This document shows positions 1 to 14,700 of a DNA stretch of 64,000 bases, one piece after another; the first letter of the stretch is position 1; each line of letters opens with the position of its first letter. A model generated the notes under the pieces. That model searched no databases and was not told the DNA's origin. It saw nothing but the letters and a program-made list of their open reading frames with translations. Where the stretch lies: the NCBI GenBank assembly GCA_023333565.1, contig JAJKFH010000102.1:2480001-2544000 (forward strand), in the 5' to 3' direction. A program made the translations under genes and the position numbers. This DNA is from Puffinus mauretanicus. Its lineage: Eukaryota > Chordata > Aves > Procellariiformes > Procellariidae.

Positions 1-3000
1 GGTCCACGTGTGGTTTTTTGCTATGCTTAGTTAATGTACAGAATGGCTAATGTTCCCATTCCTTCCTTGAAAGAAAGAGAGACCTTCTGGCAAAGCTTTT
101 TTTTATTGCATTTTATCACTTAGTCAAGATCTGAAGATCCGAATTCCAGTAGCCAGTGACTGGAAATGTCCTTTCAAACTAAAATGTTGAACTTTAGAGT
201 TTACCCCTGAGTCCTCGAGCTACCTTATCTGAATGGCAGAGGAAATTTTTTTCCAGTTTTCTTCTGTTATCAAGGTAGAACACAGCATCTGAATGTTAGA
301 GAAGTAGCAGTACATTAACTTCAGCCTTGCTTTTACTCAAAGATTGCAAGTGTTTTACAGGGTTGGTTAAAGATTATCTAACTTTGGGGGAGGGGGGGGC
401 GAGGAGAGAGAGACAGACAGAGGTTTAGCTCTCATCACTGAATGCATGAAGTGAGAATAAAAGCCAGGGCTTTCCTGATCCCATGCTCTACTAATAACAC
501 TTTTACAAGCTGGTTATATAATTATCTGTTACCGTATTTTTTTTTCCCCACTTCAGGCAGATCAGCTATTTCATCCAATCGAAACGTTTTGTGCGGATCT
601 TTGGATAATCCAGCGTCATCACTTCTGCATTGAATTGCAGAAACAAAGCTGGCTATTCCAGTTTACAAGATGTAACAGACCTTTGTTTCGTTTTTTAAAA
701 TGCAATTAAACAAATCTGTTTTTTTCTTTTTTCCTTATTCTGGATGGGAAGAAGGAATTTAGGAGAAAAGGTATTCCAAATAATGTCTGTAGAATAAGTG
801 TTACAGCAGTAGACCTGGTTTCCTCTGTGTCTGGGCAATAGTTTACTGCCCTTCGCTCAAATTACAGTGCTGTTTATAATATGTGTTTTAAGAGTGTAGT
901 TAGCATTAACATTTATGAACATCATAATAATAATAATTAACATTAATAATAATTTGCCATTCCTGGCAGGTATAACTATTGTTGCGTAAATAGCCAAGTG
1001 CTTGTAGCAATCTGCAAATTTATTGGCTATAAAGACGACATTAAATTAAGCTAGAGAAGAATTCCTGTATGGCGTATGTGTTGAAGAAGATATTCATCCC
1101 GTGCTCTGGAAGGAGAGCTACAAGCACTCCACCACCTTTTTTATGGAGCAGCAATGCCAGATGTGGAATAAAACACAGAGCGTCCGCCTCCTAAGCACAC
1201 GAAGGGCTCTGTATCGTTTCCCTTGGCAAACACACATGTGAGCCGAGCTCCTTCCAGACGCCGGCAGAGGTTCATGGCCACCTCTGGCCGAGGGGCCTTA
1301 GTCAGGACAGTGGCACCGGTGACGCTTGTGCGAATGTCGAGTTACTCGCAGTACGTCGCAAGAAGCAGCTCCTGAGATTTTACGCTTTACTCAACAGCCT
1401 AAAAACCCTGGGACTGCCAGCTTTTGCTTTGTTTTTCTGAGCAGACCCTTCTGCCTTTCCCCAGCCGCAGGGAGGGGGCGGGAATTCCCGTGGGGCTCCC
1501 GGCTCGTCTCCCGGCTGCTCCCAGCCCCGAGAGCAGCCTCCTCGGTCACCAGGCAACCCTGTTGGGTCCTGTTTGGGTTTTCACTAGCACCCTGTGGAAG
1601 ATGACGGCTCAGCGGAGCAGGGCAGGTCTGCATGTTCAGCAGGACAGCCGAGGAAGCGTGGGATTCCCCTTGGAGCCGGGAGGCCGGCCGGGAAAGGCGT
1701 GCTAGGTAGCTGTTACTGGTGGCAGAGGCTCTGAGCCCTGACCAGGCGTTAAAAGCTCTGGGGAGCTTTTTTTTTCCACATATCCGATGAAACGCAGATT
1801 TTTTGGACAGGGCTGAAGGTAGAGTGTGAGTACTGGAAGAGGTAATTTCTCGTATTTACTTTGACATTGGAGCCTGCAGTGACGTGCGTTACGAAGCCAG
1901 GGCTGTGTAAGGAACTGTGACTCGCATTATAATATTCGACAGGCTTGGAACACCATTTCCTATGACAAGCCTATCCGTTAGCACGTCTCTCTCTCGTTAG
2001 GGTGGTAGCATCTATGTTTCTTATAATAATAAAAAAAATTTGTATAAAAGCCATTAATTTTTGTATTGAAGTATGTCTGAACTATATAAACTTGGAATAA
2101 GCTCAGAGAGTCTGATAGATAAGCAAGGTGATGCTTTTGGCTATCCAGAGTAGTGCAGACAGTTATCTAAGAGTACGAAAGAGACCTATTAGTTATGGTT
2201 CCACAAACTGTTGTGCTGTGGAATAGATGTGTGTTTTTAAAACTTATTCTTGGGCTTGAGACTAAGCTTGTTGCAAATAGGCAGTTCATGCATCTGAGTG
2301 GCTGGCTGGCTGCATCATCAGGATTGATTCCGGTAGGCAGCTATTTCGTACTCTTGCAAATCTTTCTTTGCTAAATTAATAGAAAAAATGCTGGAACTTG
2401 GATTTCAGCATGGCACCATGGTGGAGTTCACCCACCATTCATCTTGGCCATGCACAGTGGTAGAAACCTGTGCGGTACCTGTGTGTGGCTGCAGGCTCTC
2501 TCGGTGGCTTTTCTTTTGTCTGACCCGGAGTGAGGAGGAAGAGTTTTTAATGCCGATAGCACTTTAAGGCCGATCTCCCCACTGAGCCGCCAGCCAGGGT
2601 TTGTTTGTGGTGGATACGCTGTGGGCTGCGCTCTGCGCAGCATCCAAAGGGGAAGCAGAAGAATGGCTGGCTGTGGAGATCAGATTAAAAGGAAAAAGCA
2701 AGGCTTTACAGCCTTTTTTTATCTTAATATTTTTTACTGTTTCATCCTGCTTTTTCAGGCAAGGGTGAGCAGGGACCTTTCTTCCCCCATTCAAAAGCCA
2801 GGTCATTGGTTTTGTTTGGGGGGCAGAAGGGATGTAAGGCAATCACCTGAGCCCTTAAGGGGTGATCTGACGCCCATGAAGATAGTATTTTCATGGCTTG
2901 CTTATCAACTGGCAGCTAATAACATCCTGGAGGGGGGGAGTGACGTTAATGCCGGAGCACCACTCGTTGCTGTTAGAGGAGAAGTTCCGTGGCGCAAGTG

Positions 3001-4662
3001 CAAACCAGCTGCACAGCTTGCATGCCATGTTGCATCAGCAGTACATGATGGCAGGGAGTAAATCCCCCAGGAATTTTGGCCAGTGCACGAACTAGAAAAG
3101 TGGAGGTTGGCTTAGATGGGCCAGTCTGTAATATCAAGAGCGGCAAAAATCCCCTTTAAAAAATTATTTTCCCAATAAGTCTTGAAGTGTTTGCAGAAAC
3201 TTTTGCCAAGCAATCCATTCCAGATTTTGATGCTCATCCTTTCCCTTCCCTGTGCTCATGCTGAGCAGATGAGCGCAATGGCCAGACCTAAAATGAAGAG
3301 CATCTACAGTCTGATCTCATCCTCCCTTGCTGCCTTTGGCTGGAGAGGAGGAGGAGCTTTGAAATCGGATTATTACTTCGAGCCTCTTGGCTTTGGAGCT
3401 ACAGACTGTTCCCCACGTTGCCAATGGGCTTAAAAGCTTAGCAGAACTCCCACTAGGTACCCAGGAAGCCTCTTACCGCAGGAGATGGTGACACGGCAGG
3501 ATCAGCTGTTCTTTATTTATCGTGCAGCTGAATCGTCTGGGGAGGGACCATAGCTAACCTGGTGATGTTGTTTCCAGAAACAACGTCAAGAACAGGTAGA
3601 GCCGTGCTGATGCTGTTCCCCACCAACGTGATTGTGCTCACCTAAGGCGCTCTGTAAAACTGTTGCTAAATTTTTTAGTCTTTAGCTGCTGGTAGTACTT
3701 AGCCCGTAAATGGGAATGCTAAGTCCAGAATTTGTGGAGAGAGGCAGTTTGGAGTTGTTTTGGTCTGGTTTTACCAGCAAGATACTACGGACATGGGACT
3801 GTGAGAGCTTAACAATATATAATCTATATGGTATTATAGGTTAACTTCAGAATGGTCCCAACCTCTAGCTGTATGCTCACCACTTTCCTCAGCCTGTCTT
3901 CCCAGCAAAAAAACGCAAAAGCCTAAACCAGCACAATCTACAAGTAGTTTAATGATCTGAATATATCTAATATTCCATACAAGCAGCGCTACTGGGAGAA
4001 ATCCTTTCTAGGTGATAATAAATGATATCTTTCTGAGGGCGAGGCCAACAGGATGCAATTCAAGCAGACGGGGTTTCCTCTCATACTGTTGTGTTTGGAG
4101 GTTATTTTCAGCTAGAGGAGTTGAACTTGTGGTTTGGGCAATAGTGGTCAGCCACTTTGTGGGGGTGGTTTGGTTTGGGTTTTTTTAAGCGTGCGCCCCA
4201 GTACTTTTCCCATAAAGGCACAGACCCCTGATTAGAAATTTAAGCAGACTGGTGTTAAGCTTGCTTTTCTTAATTGCCCTTCGTAGGCTTCTTGGAAGTC
4301 TTGGAAGTCTTGCAGCAAGAGGTCTCAAACCACAGGCTGGAGACCATCGGTTCTGCTGAGCCTGAAATTTCTGTCTCTCTCCCATGTAAAGCCAGCTCAA
4401 TGCCCAGTGAGATGCTTGCCCCTCAGCCAGCATAACTGGCTTATGGTAAATGGTGTAGATTATCTGCTCTGAAGGAAGAGGGGATTATTTTGAAAGGGAG
4501 AAATGATCCTTTGGAGGGAAATAGCACGATCTCCAAATGCTTTGGCTGCTAATAAAACTGCTGAAAAAGAAAGATGATGGCAGTGGCATCGAATGTCAAG
4601 CCTTATGGCTTCTCTCTCAGCCTCGCCACCGAGTGAGGCGTGCCCCTGGTAAGGATGCTGGG

Positions 4663-4691
4663 GCTTGTGTTAGTTTCTCCATCTGTAAAAT
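4663..4691 (-). repeat. Possible short MIR core fragment
   Basis: tgttagtttctccatctgtaaaat resembles the reverse complement of the MIR core (cctcagtttcctcatctgtaaaat). It is too short for certainty. Confidence 0.25.
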
Positions 4692-7600
4692 TGCTCCGCA
4701 TGTGGGTGTGTGCCTCCCCTTCCTTCACAGGTGCTGCAAAGCTTTACTGAATGTTCTATAAATGCTTTGATGCTCTAGGATGAAAGCTGCTCTAGAGGCA
4801 TAAAATACTAATGTCTAACTATTAAACAGAAACTAATCGCTTGTTACTTCAGAGCTTCAGATGTACCCCATCCATCTCCAAAGGTACTTTGCAGGGGGAA
4901 GAAATGGAACGAGAAGCAGTTTTACATCTTTTAAGTGCTGACAATGCATAAAATTCATAATGAATGTAGTTCTTGTCCCAAATCGCTTGCACTGCAGTCA
5001 AGATGAGCTAGGAGGAGAAGAAAGCTTTATTAGCACCGATATGCTGCTATGGGGCATGAGGGAGTCTGGATTGATCAGTTTGAAATCTCTTTTCAGTACA
5101 GTTTAGCCACCCAGTGTAAGCTGCTCGTATTTGTTTGTATTACAGAGCAGTGAAAAATTGCAGTTGGAGACCAAGCAGTGGTGTGCTGTGCAAACAGGGG
5201 AGAGTCCCTGTCCCAAAGGAGAGATCAGACAGCAGGTTAACATGGATGGAGAACAAGAAGCCACAACCGTTCTGGCCAGTGGGATAGGTGGTAGATAGAT
5301 ACCATGGTGGTCTCAGATTTTTAAGCATCCTGATAGAGAGGCTAAAGGAGGACAAAACAGGAGTATGCCTATAAACCAAGCCTAGAAAATTCTAACCTGA
5401 CCGAAAAATGTCCATCAGCATTGGAAGGAGTTTGCATTTTCAAACCTACTTGGGCTGAACTGAGTAGAATTCAACGTTTGTGCATCCCCTTTCATAGCTG
5501 AAGGGAGCTGCTGGAGGAGAGGACGGCTGAGGTTACCTGGCGCGCTGCCGGCACTTAGGGGGAGCACGTGGGATTTGTTCTTTGCAAACAGCCGTAATGT
5601 GGAGGCAATACGACAAATTCTCCCTGGCTTTCTGTTTATAACCATCTCCCTCATACAAAGCTGTCATCTCACACCTCTGCTTAGCCCTGGAGTAACATTA
5701 TGCCCCTATTTACAACATGCTTGAAATAGCCTTCAAAGTCTGCTCACAGAAAGTTGAGGGAAGTAGAGATCTCAGAAGGCACTGACAGACATTAAGGGGG
5801 GACCTGAAGAAACGGGAAAAGAGAAGACCTTTGCTGCTCCTGCTTTTTCCCCCTCCCCAAATGAGAGTCCCCTTCTGACAGGGTAGCTTTTCTCCTCCCT
5901 CAGGTGTTTGCTCATACCTTGCCCTCACACACACCAGTTTGGTGGCTCAGGTAAGTGCTGGGACTGCTGTGGTGCTGAGTGTCACTAAACCTCTTCGCCT
6001 TGTGCTCCCAAAGCTACAGTAGAAGGCCCGCTTGGCTCCCCAGGGGGTGAGGTGAAGGTGATGATGTTTCCTTGAGGAGAGCTGCTGACTTGGTCCCTGC
6101 TGTCAGGAGCACAGGGAGGAGGGCATTCAGCATCTGCTCTCCCTGCAATCCAAAGGCAGAGCAGAGAAGATGGGCGGCCTTTTGGCTCAGGATGCTGTAA
6201 AGCCCTGGAGCATCTCTTAGAGAGAGTGCAGGGTCCTGCAGGACGCTGGGGAAACTGGGAGAGATGCATCCGGCTGTAGATTTAGGTAATGGGTGATGTC
6301 TCCAACTAGCCACTAGAATTAAGATAACGTGGCTGGGAGACTCGATCAGGATCCAAAACCACAACTTCTTTCTGACTTTATGGCAGCCATCTAAACCCAC
6401 TGCTCTTTGCGCTTCTGGGGTATCGTGGCTCTAGGAATACCCCTAATTCCCTGCAATGCCCTCACAGCTTGTCATGCCAAGCGAGGCAGTCTCTGTAGGT
6501 TTCATATTTTGAAAACTATTTCCATATGATGGCAGCAATCGCAAGCTGAGAGAGCATGGCACTGGGCTGCAGAAGGCACTCTGGGTGCTGGGCGGGGGCG
6601 TGGTTTTTGCAGGCGCGCTGGGCACGTCCTAGGGGCTGAGCGCACGACAGACCGACAAGCTGAGAGTGGGGTTTGGCAGAGCAACCAGCCCGTGGTGTAG
6701 CTGGATCCTGTCACCTCAGCTGTGGGACCACGTCCCGCTTTTCATTGCGTTGACCTTGTGGTGCTGCTTTGGGTGAATCGGCTGGGTGTGCTCTGTGGCT
6801 CAAAGGAGGGTCCTGCACTTTCCTCTCTGGGACATGTTGGGGTGAGCGGTGGTCCCTCACCGAGTCCCTGCGTTCTCCCTGCAGCCAGGGGACGGCTGGC
6901 TTTTTGGCAGGGAGGACGGCAGGAGCTCCTAGCCAGAGATGTGAAGCACGCACACTGGCTCCAGGCAATGCAGGGGTAAACGATGCTTGTTGGAAGCATT
7001 TCAGACCCGCAGTTGACTTCCCATCTCCCTGCCCAATCCTGGTAACTGTACTCTTTTGTATGAATTTGCCTAGCTCTTACCCAGGTACCTGTTGTCATTA
7101 ATTATCTGTGAGGGGAAAAGAACATCCTGACTCAATTCAGTGACGGCATTGAAATTTCAGTGCCTGGGTTGGGGCTGGCTCAGCACAGCCCACTGGTAGC
7201 TTTCAGTGATCTCCTAAAGCCTCTGCAAAAGCCTGTTGAGTCACTTGGGAGCATTGCAATGGAAAGCTGATAACAGCAGTGGTATGGAAATAGAGCTGAG
7301 GGGATTGGGGTTTTTAAACTGATGGCTAACTTTGACAAGGCTTAGCTGTGCTTAAACTGGTTATGTCCATCAGATTCGGTTATAGATGATTCAGCTCCAG
7401 CGCAGAGGAGGCCTTTGAACTGCAGTCCTGTACCTCAACACCCAGCCTGCTCACGCCAGGCTCTCACATGTGCTGGGCTTCCCTGCAGCTTTGGAGGAGC
7501 CTTCTTTTGAAACAAGGGCCCCAAACTTTGCGACACCACCCTCTGAGCGGACAGCTTGCTAGGAGCTGGAGTCTGACCGGCTTCTTTCCATAGTTCAAAA

Positions 7601-7970
7601 AGGCAGCGCACGCAGCAGCCCCGCTGTCACCTCTGCACTGGTGTTGGTGACTGGTGTCAGTGCTGTCACATTTGTGGACTCATTCGTTTACTTTTACCTG
7701 GGAAGTCAACCGTCCTTCTTCTCAAAAGTCTGGGCAGATACCAAAAAGGAATGTACTTCAGGCAGCGTGGGGTTTGGGTCACCACGCGTGCAGAGGCCAC
7801 AGCACTTGCGTGCTGTCAAGAGCAGACGAAGTAGCAATTGCAACAAGACGCAGGTAATAGCAGGATTTAATACATGTTCACAGCAGCTCTGGGGGAGCAG
7901 CATTCGTTTCGGGCTCAAACCTCGGCCAGCAGCACACCAGAGGGGTTAACCGTACCTGCCAGAGTGCCTG

Positions 7971-8000
7971 GCGTGGGGCAGGCAGGCGTGGGGCAGGCAG
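7971..8000 (+). repeat. 15-bp exact tandem duplication
   Basis: gcgtggggcaggcag occurs twice back to back in a GC-rich part of intron 1. Confidence 0.85.
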
Positions 8001-9843
8001 CTCTTCCCTCCCAGCCCACCCCTGCCAGCGATTTTCCCAGGGAGCGGGGAGGAACGGGTTGGTGCCCTCTCGCCCGCCCCAGCTAACCCTGCTTCGGGCC
8101 AGTGCTCCTCCCGGGCGAGGTGGTCACCCTTGCTCCGGCGTCTGCCTTTTCCCGACAGCCCTTGCCTGACTCAGGGGGGATTTAGTCCCGGGCTGGGGGG
8201 AGGGAGAGACGTTAAACAGGCTTTTCCCTAATGAGGTGTGACGCCAGCTGGAGAGGGGGAGAATCCTGCTTTTCTCCTGTCTGTTGCTCTCTCCAGCTAG
8301 AGGAGGAGGAGGAGGAGATGTGTCCCCCCCTTCCTCCACTGATTTGCTGCCTCTTCTGTTTCCTTTCTGTGCCGTCCCCAAAGCGTTTTGGCAAGGTTCA
8401 GATTTCTGTGCTCACAGCTCAGTGCTCAAAGAGAAAAGGGGAAAAACAAAAGGGTTGGAGGCGTGGGGGGGATGGTGGCGGGGAGGAAGCCCAGCCGCTC
8501 CTCGCTGGCCCTGGCCAGGCCGAGGAGCGCGGGGATGTGAGCCCTGGGCAGGGTTTGCCCTCAGGACCCAGGGGGTTTTTGGTGGCCTCTTTCTCCTGGG
8601 AGTCCCTCGGGTCACTTCGGCCGCCTCTGCTCAGATGCACCGCTCGAGCACCTTGCTGCTTTGCTGGCTGTCTGTTGTTGGAGGGGAGGGCTGGAAAAAC
8701 AAGGTTTATTCCTCCTCCTGCAAAATCTGGGCTGAAGCATTAGGTGAAAACCCGAGGGGATCCTAACTCTTCGTTCACGGTCCTGAGATGTTAAGATTTG
8801 CATTGCATCCTCCTGGTCCCCAGCGTTCCCACAGCAGCCTGGGTGTGTGGGAAAAGTCCAGGATTTAGGTGTTTTAGGGCAGAAAGCCGGAGAACCCAGC
8901 GGGATAGAAAATTGTGACATTCAGTTAAACAGGGCCAAGGGACCCATCCCTGGGAAAGTAAAGCACCTCACACTGCTCTTGCCCTATTGCAAACAGTGAC
9001 AGAAAAAAAGTAGACAAAAACTTTACAGGAAAATGTCAGTATCTTTTTCCAAGACAAATAATCACGGAAATGCTTGGACTGTGCCTTTACTATAACCCGC
9101 TGGCACTGGGTGCGACTGTTGGTAGGGACAAGAGGACCAGAGTGGGCTACAGGCAGCACCCATGGCATTGGGGAGCGCGGTGCAAGCGCCTTTCTACAGA
9201 GGCACCGACAGCCTCATGCCTGCTAACGACAGACCTTCGTTAGCCCCGTGCTATGTGTGCGCTCGTTAATCCTGACTTGTGCCAGAGCCCCTTAACCCAG
9301 AGTGGTGCCGGGACCCTGCACCCAGCGCCGTGTGGGTCTGCATGCCCAGTGCCTATAGGAACGGCTGCAAGGTCCGTCTGCAGCCGAGTTGGATTCCCAA
9401 ATCTGCTCTGCACCCGCCATGAAGGCAGGGACGAGGAGCAGCCATCTGGGAGAGAGGAGGCAGCAAGAGAGAGGGGAAACTCCCCGGCCAGGTGTTTTGG
9501 GGAAGACCAGCGGCTCCCTGCCCAGGAGACAGCACCTTGCTCAGTGCCCGAGGAATGTCCCCCAGCTCCCCGGGGTGACCCGTGGCTCTGGAAATGTAAA
9601 GGTCACTCCTGGGCCTGGAAAACAATGGCTGGAGATAGGGGCTATCTGAGCCGGTTGTGGCCACTGCTTAAGGAGTGTTAGTCAAACAGCAGGCTGAAAA
9701 GGCTCACGGGAAGCAATTTAAATGTTCCTTCATACAAAAGGCTGTCGCATCCTAGCAGAGGCAGGCTGCTGACTGACAGCTTTAGTGCACGAGTATACGC
9801 GGATAAGGGAGAGGCTGAATGGGGGGGAATATCCTGGAGACTT

Positions 9844-9859
9844 ACACACACACACACAC
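9844..9859 (+). repeat. (AC)8 microsatellite
   Basis: A short dinucleotide tract lies in intron 1, followed by a run of C. Confidence 0.85.
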
Positions 9860-10548
9860 CCCCCTTTATTCTGGGTCCTAACATGTCATTTTTCACAAGC
9901 TGAAGTTTACTTTGGTAACATACCTGGGATGTTTTAGCACATCACGTATTTTTTTTCTTTTCCCTCTCAGGTATGTTTTGTTAGAGGTCAGATGTCCACT
10001 AAAGTCATTTACCAATAAAATAAGCCAACACCTCCAAAATACTAGCCGTTTACCAAGTGAGTTCACTCAGTAATTACTATTTATATAGCGTGATTACTAT
10101 TTATACAACAATAATATCACTCTCTCCAAGGGATGGCAAGCAGCAACTGCAGTTTTTGTATTAACTTGTCATTAAGCAGGGTAGTCATCTAGAGACCAGA
10201 ACAGAGATTCTTGGGACTTTTCCTAGCTCTGCAGCAGGGACGCTATGTCAGGCTTTGGCTGCCCGCCGCCCTTTCCTTGCCTCGAGTTTCTACGTATAAT
10301 AGATGCGTTTAATACATTCTTCGCGGGGCACGTGTCAGGCTTCCGCTCGTGAAGCGCTTTGGATATTGCGCAAGAGGTAAATAAGAGCGGTGTTGATAAT
10401 GAAAATACGCCATTAATACATTTCCAATGAAAAACTACAACTGGCATTTAATCTGCAATCTGTTATCGATAATTTTATTACCACAGTTACTGTGGTCTAA
10501 TAAAAAAGCACTTTCTCTTCTTTATTGGGTAAGTGCCAAAACGTTTAT

Positions 10549-10590
10549 CCTTTATTCTCTGGCCATTAACCTTTATTCTGTAGCCATTAG
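10549..10590 (+). repeat. Imperfect 21-bp tandem duplication
   Basis: Two adjacent 21-bp units (cctttattctctggccatta and cctttattctgtagccatta, each plus one base) differ at three positions. They sit in AT-rich intron 1 sequence. Confidence 0.7.
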
Positions 10591-11612
10591 CTTAGCCATT
10601 TGTGTAACAGTCTGTTGAGTAACATTGAAGTAGGAATTTGTATTCAATCCATTATTTACTCTGAAACCAAAAAAGAATAGCTTCTTATGCCTATGTTATT
10701 TATCCGTCTTAAATCTTGTTAACTGCTGTATGCTACTGATGATAACTCTTATAGGAAGTGGATTTTTCTTTACTGTGAATGATTTTCTGGCATATAAATA
10801 AAACTGTAGTTAACCTAGTAGTATTTTGAAAACAAAGCTTGAAATTGCTAGGTGAAAAAGAGATGTTTCTCACACACGTGTGAAATTCAGAAGTTTATCT
10901 TTTTTTGTGGATCAGTTCCTGCATCACACCTTTACATCAACTCCATCATGCTGAAATAAGCCATGATACTCTCCACCCCTCCATCAAGGGTTGAGGTTTT
11001 GGGTCATGAGATCTGACATCCCTCCATCCTTTCTTTCTCTCGTACTGGAGGGAAAGAAAAAAACAAAACAAAGAGAAATAATTTAAATAATCAAAATGCC
11101 TGCTTTTCTTTGAGGCCTTTGCTTGCTAGCTTTCAGCCATTTCTGGCTATCCATCTGAAACTGCTATTTCTCTGTGTAAGTGGCTTTTAGGGCCTCGCTT
11201 TCTGAGCACATCTTTTAAATGAACTCACCAGCCTTAGTGAGTGGAAAACAAAGCAGGAGAATGAAACTGTTGATTCCTGCCCATCAGCTGAACATCGGAG
11301 AAATCACGGGTTTCTTATTAGGCTGTAGTATCTCAACCTCACTGAACCCTATTTTTCTGTTTCCATTAGTCTTATGGCTGGAGAGTGACTTTCAGTAAAA
11401 GCCTTTCAAGGTCTTCCCATAAACTCTTGCAATGAAGAGGTAGTGGTAGCAGTATTTTTAATGATGGGGAAGGTCGGCTTACCCAGTGTATGCTCTGCTG
11501 CTGTACACGTACTTGAGGCTGCTTGGGTCTTTTTGGTCCTGATCCACCAGCAGTAAATTTTAAGGAGTTAGTCTGATGGTTGGAATTTTTTTCTCTCCTT
11601 TCTGCTCGTTAG

Positions 11613-11707
11613 GAACTGGAAGCTGCTCTTCACAGGGACGATGTGGAGTTTATCAGCGACCTGATCGCCTGCCTTCTTCAAGGTTGCTATCAGCGCAGAG
11701 ACATCAC
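11613..11707 (+). CDS. CECR2: CECR2 exon 2
   Basis: The acceptor ctgctcgttag precedes GAACTGGAAGCT, and the donor is ac|gtgagt. It encodes [13 protein letters not shown] followed by [18 protein letters not shown], nearly identical to the mammalian N-terminal ISWI-interaction region. It starts in phase 0 and ends two bases into a Thr codon completed by exon 3, 22.6 kb downstream. The residues expected just before it (the family's EIE ending of exon 1) are not found upstream in the window. Confidence 0.93.
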
Positions 11708-14700
11708 GTGAGTAACCTCGCTCTATGGCTTAAGCGCTTTGCAGGGGGAGCTAATTAACACGGTCGCGGGGATGTTTCACGGCTTTAGAGTGATGACATG
11801 ACAGTGATCGGCAGCCTCCAGCAATCAGGCCAGATGCTTCACCGAGTGGAAGGGAATTCCAGCTCTTCCTGGGTTGAGTTGTAGGTTTTTGATTTTACAG
11901 ACCCGTTGTTAAGCAAACTTCTTTGTTCAGATCCCGTGCAAATCTCTTTGATGCTCTGCTGTAGCACTAGCACATACAGTGAACATTCACACCTGCAGTT
12001 ACGCTCTGCACTCTATTTGGTGAAATTAGTGATATCACAATAAGTCTTTAAATCATCACATACGTTTTCAACATTTTGTATGTATTGCATAGAATAAAAC
12101 TTGCTGCTCTGCAGCCACTTCACTTGCGTGGAAGATCCCATTGCTTTACAGAGGGACAATTGTAGTTATTTTCTTGGAAATAAGAGGAGTATTGGAATCA
12201 GTTCAGTTGCAGGATATTGGAAAGTGATTTGACATGTTTTCTTGATGTTTTGACGTCCAGAGACACTTTGTTAGCGTCCACCAAAGTAGCTTCCCAAAAT
12301 GTGACATCTGTAGATCATTCTATAGAGGATCACCACTCACACAGTTAAATTGCTTCCAGTGATAATGAAGGCTTGTTGCAGTGTGTTTTATTTGTTCTTC
12401 TGTGAATCATGTTAATAGCAAAGCATAATTGTGGAGACAAAGACAGCTCGGCAACACTTGCAGTTGCTTAGAAGAGGTGTTAAGTGATCCTGCTCCCTAA
12501 GATTCCCCTGTTGTGCAGAGGCTTAGGCTGGCGCATAGGTGCTTTCATTGAAAGCTGTATTTCTAATTAACTGATTATGTTCAACAAAATTTATATAGTT
12601 TATTTTTTTATATATAGCTGCCATTTAAGTAAGTTCTCTTGCATTGCTGGGTTGACATTCAGCATAAGTGGGTATCAGGACCTGAACCAGGCGGCTGCAC
12701 TGCATTTACTGTCTCTGAAACTGATGTGATGAGAAGCTTGATTGTAAAGGGACTGCAATTGTGTATACCTCCCTCATCAAAATAGCCACAAAGCAATATA
12801 ATCTTGCTTATAAACATGCAGCAAGTTTATTTCTTCACACCAGAAAGTAGTGGTTTAAGTATTTTGCCCACCTTAATCAGCTCAGTCTTGTAGAAGCAGT
12901 GGAAGATTTATCTTTGATAAATTTGATAAATTCAACAGTCTGAGGATTTCCTCAGCTCTCCAGATCTAAGAGCATCTGCTTAGCAGTTTCACTGTCTAAT
13001 TGCCGCCCCTTTCTCAATGTTTAACTAAGAAAATTCAGGGATGAATCATGGGTGAGTCATTAGGCAGTGGCAAATTGTCTGTCTGTCTGGGGAAGTTTAC
13101 ACACGTACACATGCGTATACATTCGTGCAGTTACTTGACTCACCTGGCAGCTCAACAATGTGTAGTTATTCGTACTGCGTGTAGGTCCCACTTTGTGCCT
13201 GTGTAAATACAGCCTTGGTTAAGTCTGAGATGCAAAAGCTGCAAGGAGGTAACGTCATCGCAGAAGGAAGAGCTGGTAACCCAACCGTGGCTTTGTGCAG
13301 CCTAGTCAGTGTGCGTATGCGGCATCGGTAGGTACCTACGTAGCTGTTGCTGTGTGTCTGTCCATGTACGAGAGGTGCTGTAGGAAATGGAGGGGTGTGA
13401 AGTCACGTAGTGAAGTTGTGAGAACTTACACCTCACCCGAATGGTTGTGCTAGGGAAAGCATGAGGTGCCTGAAGGAGAAGCCAGCTGTACCCTTTCTAT
13501 AGCACCTCCTGTAGAAGGGGACTACCTCATGGGCAGGGGAATAACAAGAAAAGTCTTTTCTGCAGAGGAGATGGGGAAAAGAGCGCAGCAGGAGCAGCGT
13601 GGTGGAAATGGCTGAAGGAATATATCAGGAAAACTGCCTGGAGCCACTGGGATGTTGGGGAGGTGGGCTCTGAAGCTCTGCAGAGGAAGCAATGGGAGAG
13701 GCTACCTGGAAACAGAGGGTAAGGTGCTGTATGCAGAGGGATGTCACGAAGGAAGAAGCATTAAGATGTAGTCTAAACATGGAAATCTGTACATAAATGA
13801 GAATAAAAACGATGGCTTGGATACACTTCTCAGAAACCAACTTTCCCCACTGTTCGTTTCACGCTTACAAACCAGCCATGAAATATTTATCCAAAATGAA
13901 TGTGTGTTTTTAAAGCCTAAAATTCAATTTGTTCCTTACACATTTATTTCCAACGCCTTTGTTCCCTCTAACCTGACCAATAGCCAAGGCATAGGTCTTG
14001 GCTGATGCACAGCTTCCCTACTGTACCTAGTTTGTCCCCAGTTAATGGTAAGGAGTTGAGACTCTAACTGATTTTTTTGAGCGCTCAGCGGACAAAGACG
14101 TGCAAATATAAGAGGCAGAATTTGTGTGGAGTTTAGATTTGGCTTTTCACCATGGGCCAGGACTCCATATTTTTCTGTTGCAGACAGATAGTAGGTATCT
14201 GTCTCACGTGGGAAAAATGAGCTTCACAGACCATCACAGTGGCATTACAGCAGCGATCTCTCCAGTCATTTGTGCTCCACATCCTCGTGCTGAGGCTGTT
14301 AATCTTTAAGCTGCAGACTTTTCTCCCTCTTGCACCTCAGAGGGGAAGGTAGGAGCTTGTTCTCATCCTTGTTCTTGGGCTGGAACTCTGCGCCTCAAGC
14401 ACAAGATGCTTCATATAACTTCATATAAAACATAGTTTACCTCTCCGAGGGGTTTTGAGGTTTAATTAGTTTTGGATTGTGTCTTACCTCTTTGATGGCC
14501 AAAATGTTATCTGTCTATGCTTTCTCACAATCTGTCTGGGAGCAGCTTGTAGTTCTTGTCACATCTGTTTTGACGGCGTGCAGAGCTTGCGGCGGAGCTG
14601 CGCTGCCTGGCTTTAATCATGCATCATAGAGGGGTATAAAACTGTCACATACCTTTGCTAATTATAATGTGCTCTCAAGTAATTTTGGAAGTGGAACCTA

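Larger units (their letters stand above)
1..11612 (+). other. Non-coding, probably CECR2 intron 1
   Basis: No exon with CECR2-like or other recognisable coding sequence was found on either strand. The missing first coding exon, expected to end in a phase-0 donor, is not here. Contents noted are two small tandem repeats, one (AC)8 tract, a possible MIR scrap, and GC-richer patches at 1.2-1.7 kb and 7.9-9.7 kb without gene evidence. Confidence 0.6.

Noticed and set aside
555..660. Possible exon after cccccacttcag near the start of the window
   Set aside because: No donor follows at a sensible place, and the translation does not match CECR2 exon 1 or any protein I know.
1200..1720. GC-richer patch considered as a promoter or first exon
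   Set aside because: No CpG-dense core, initiator context or CECR2-like N-terminal coding sequence could be identified.
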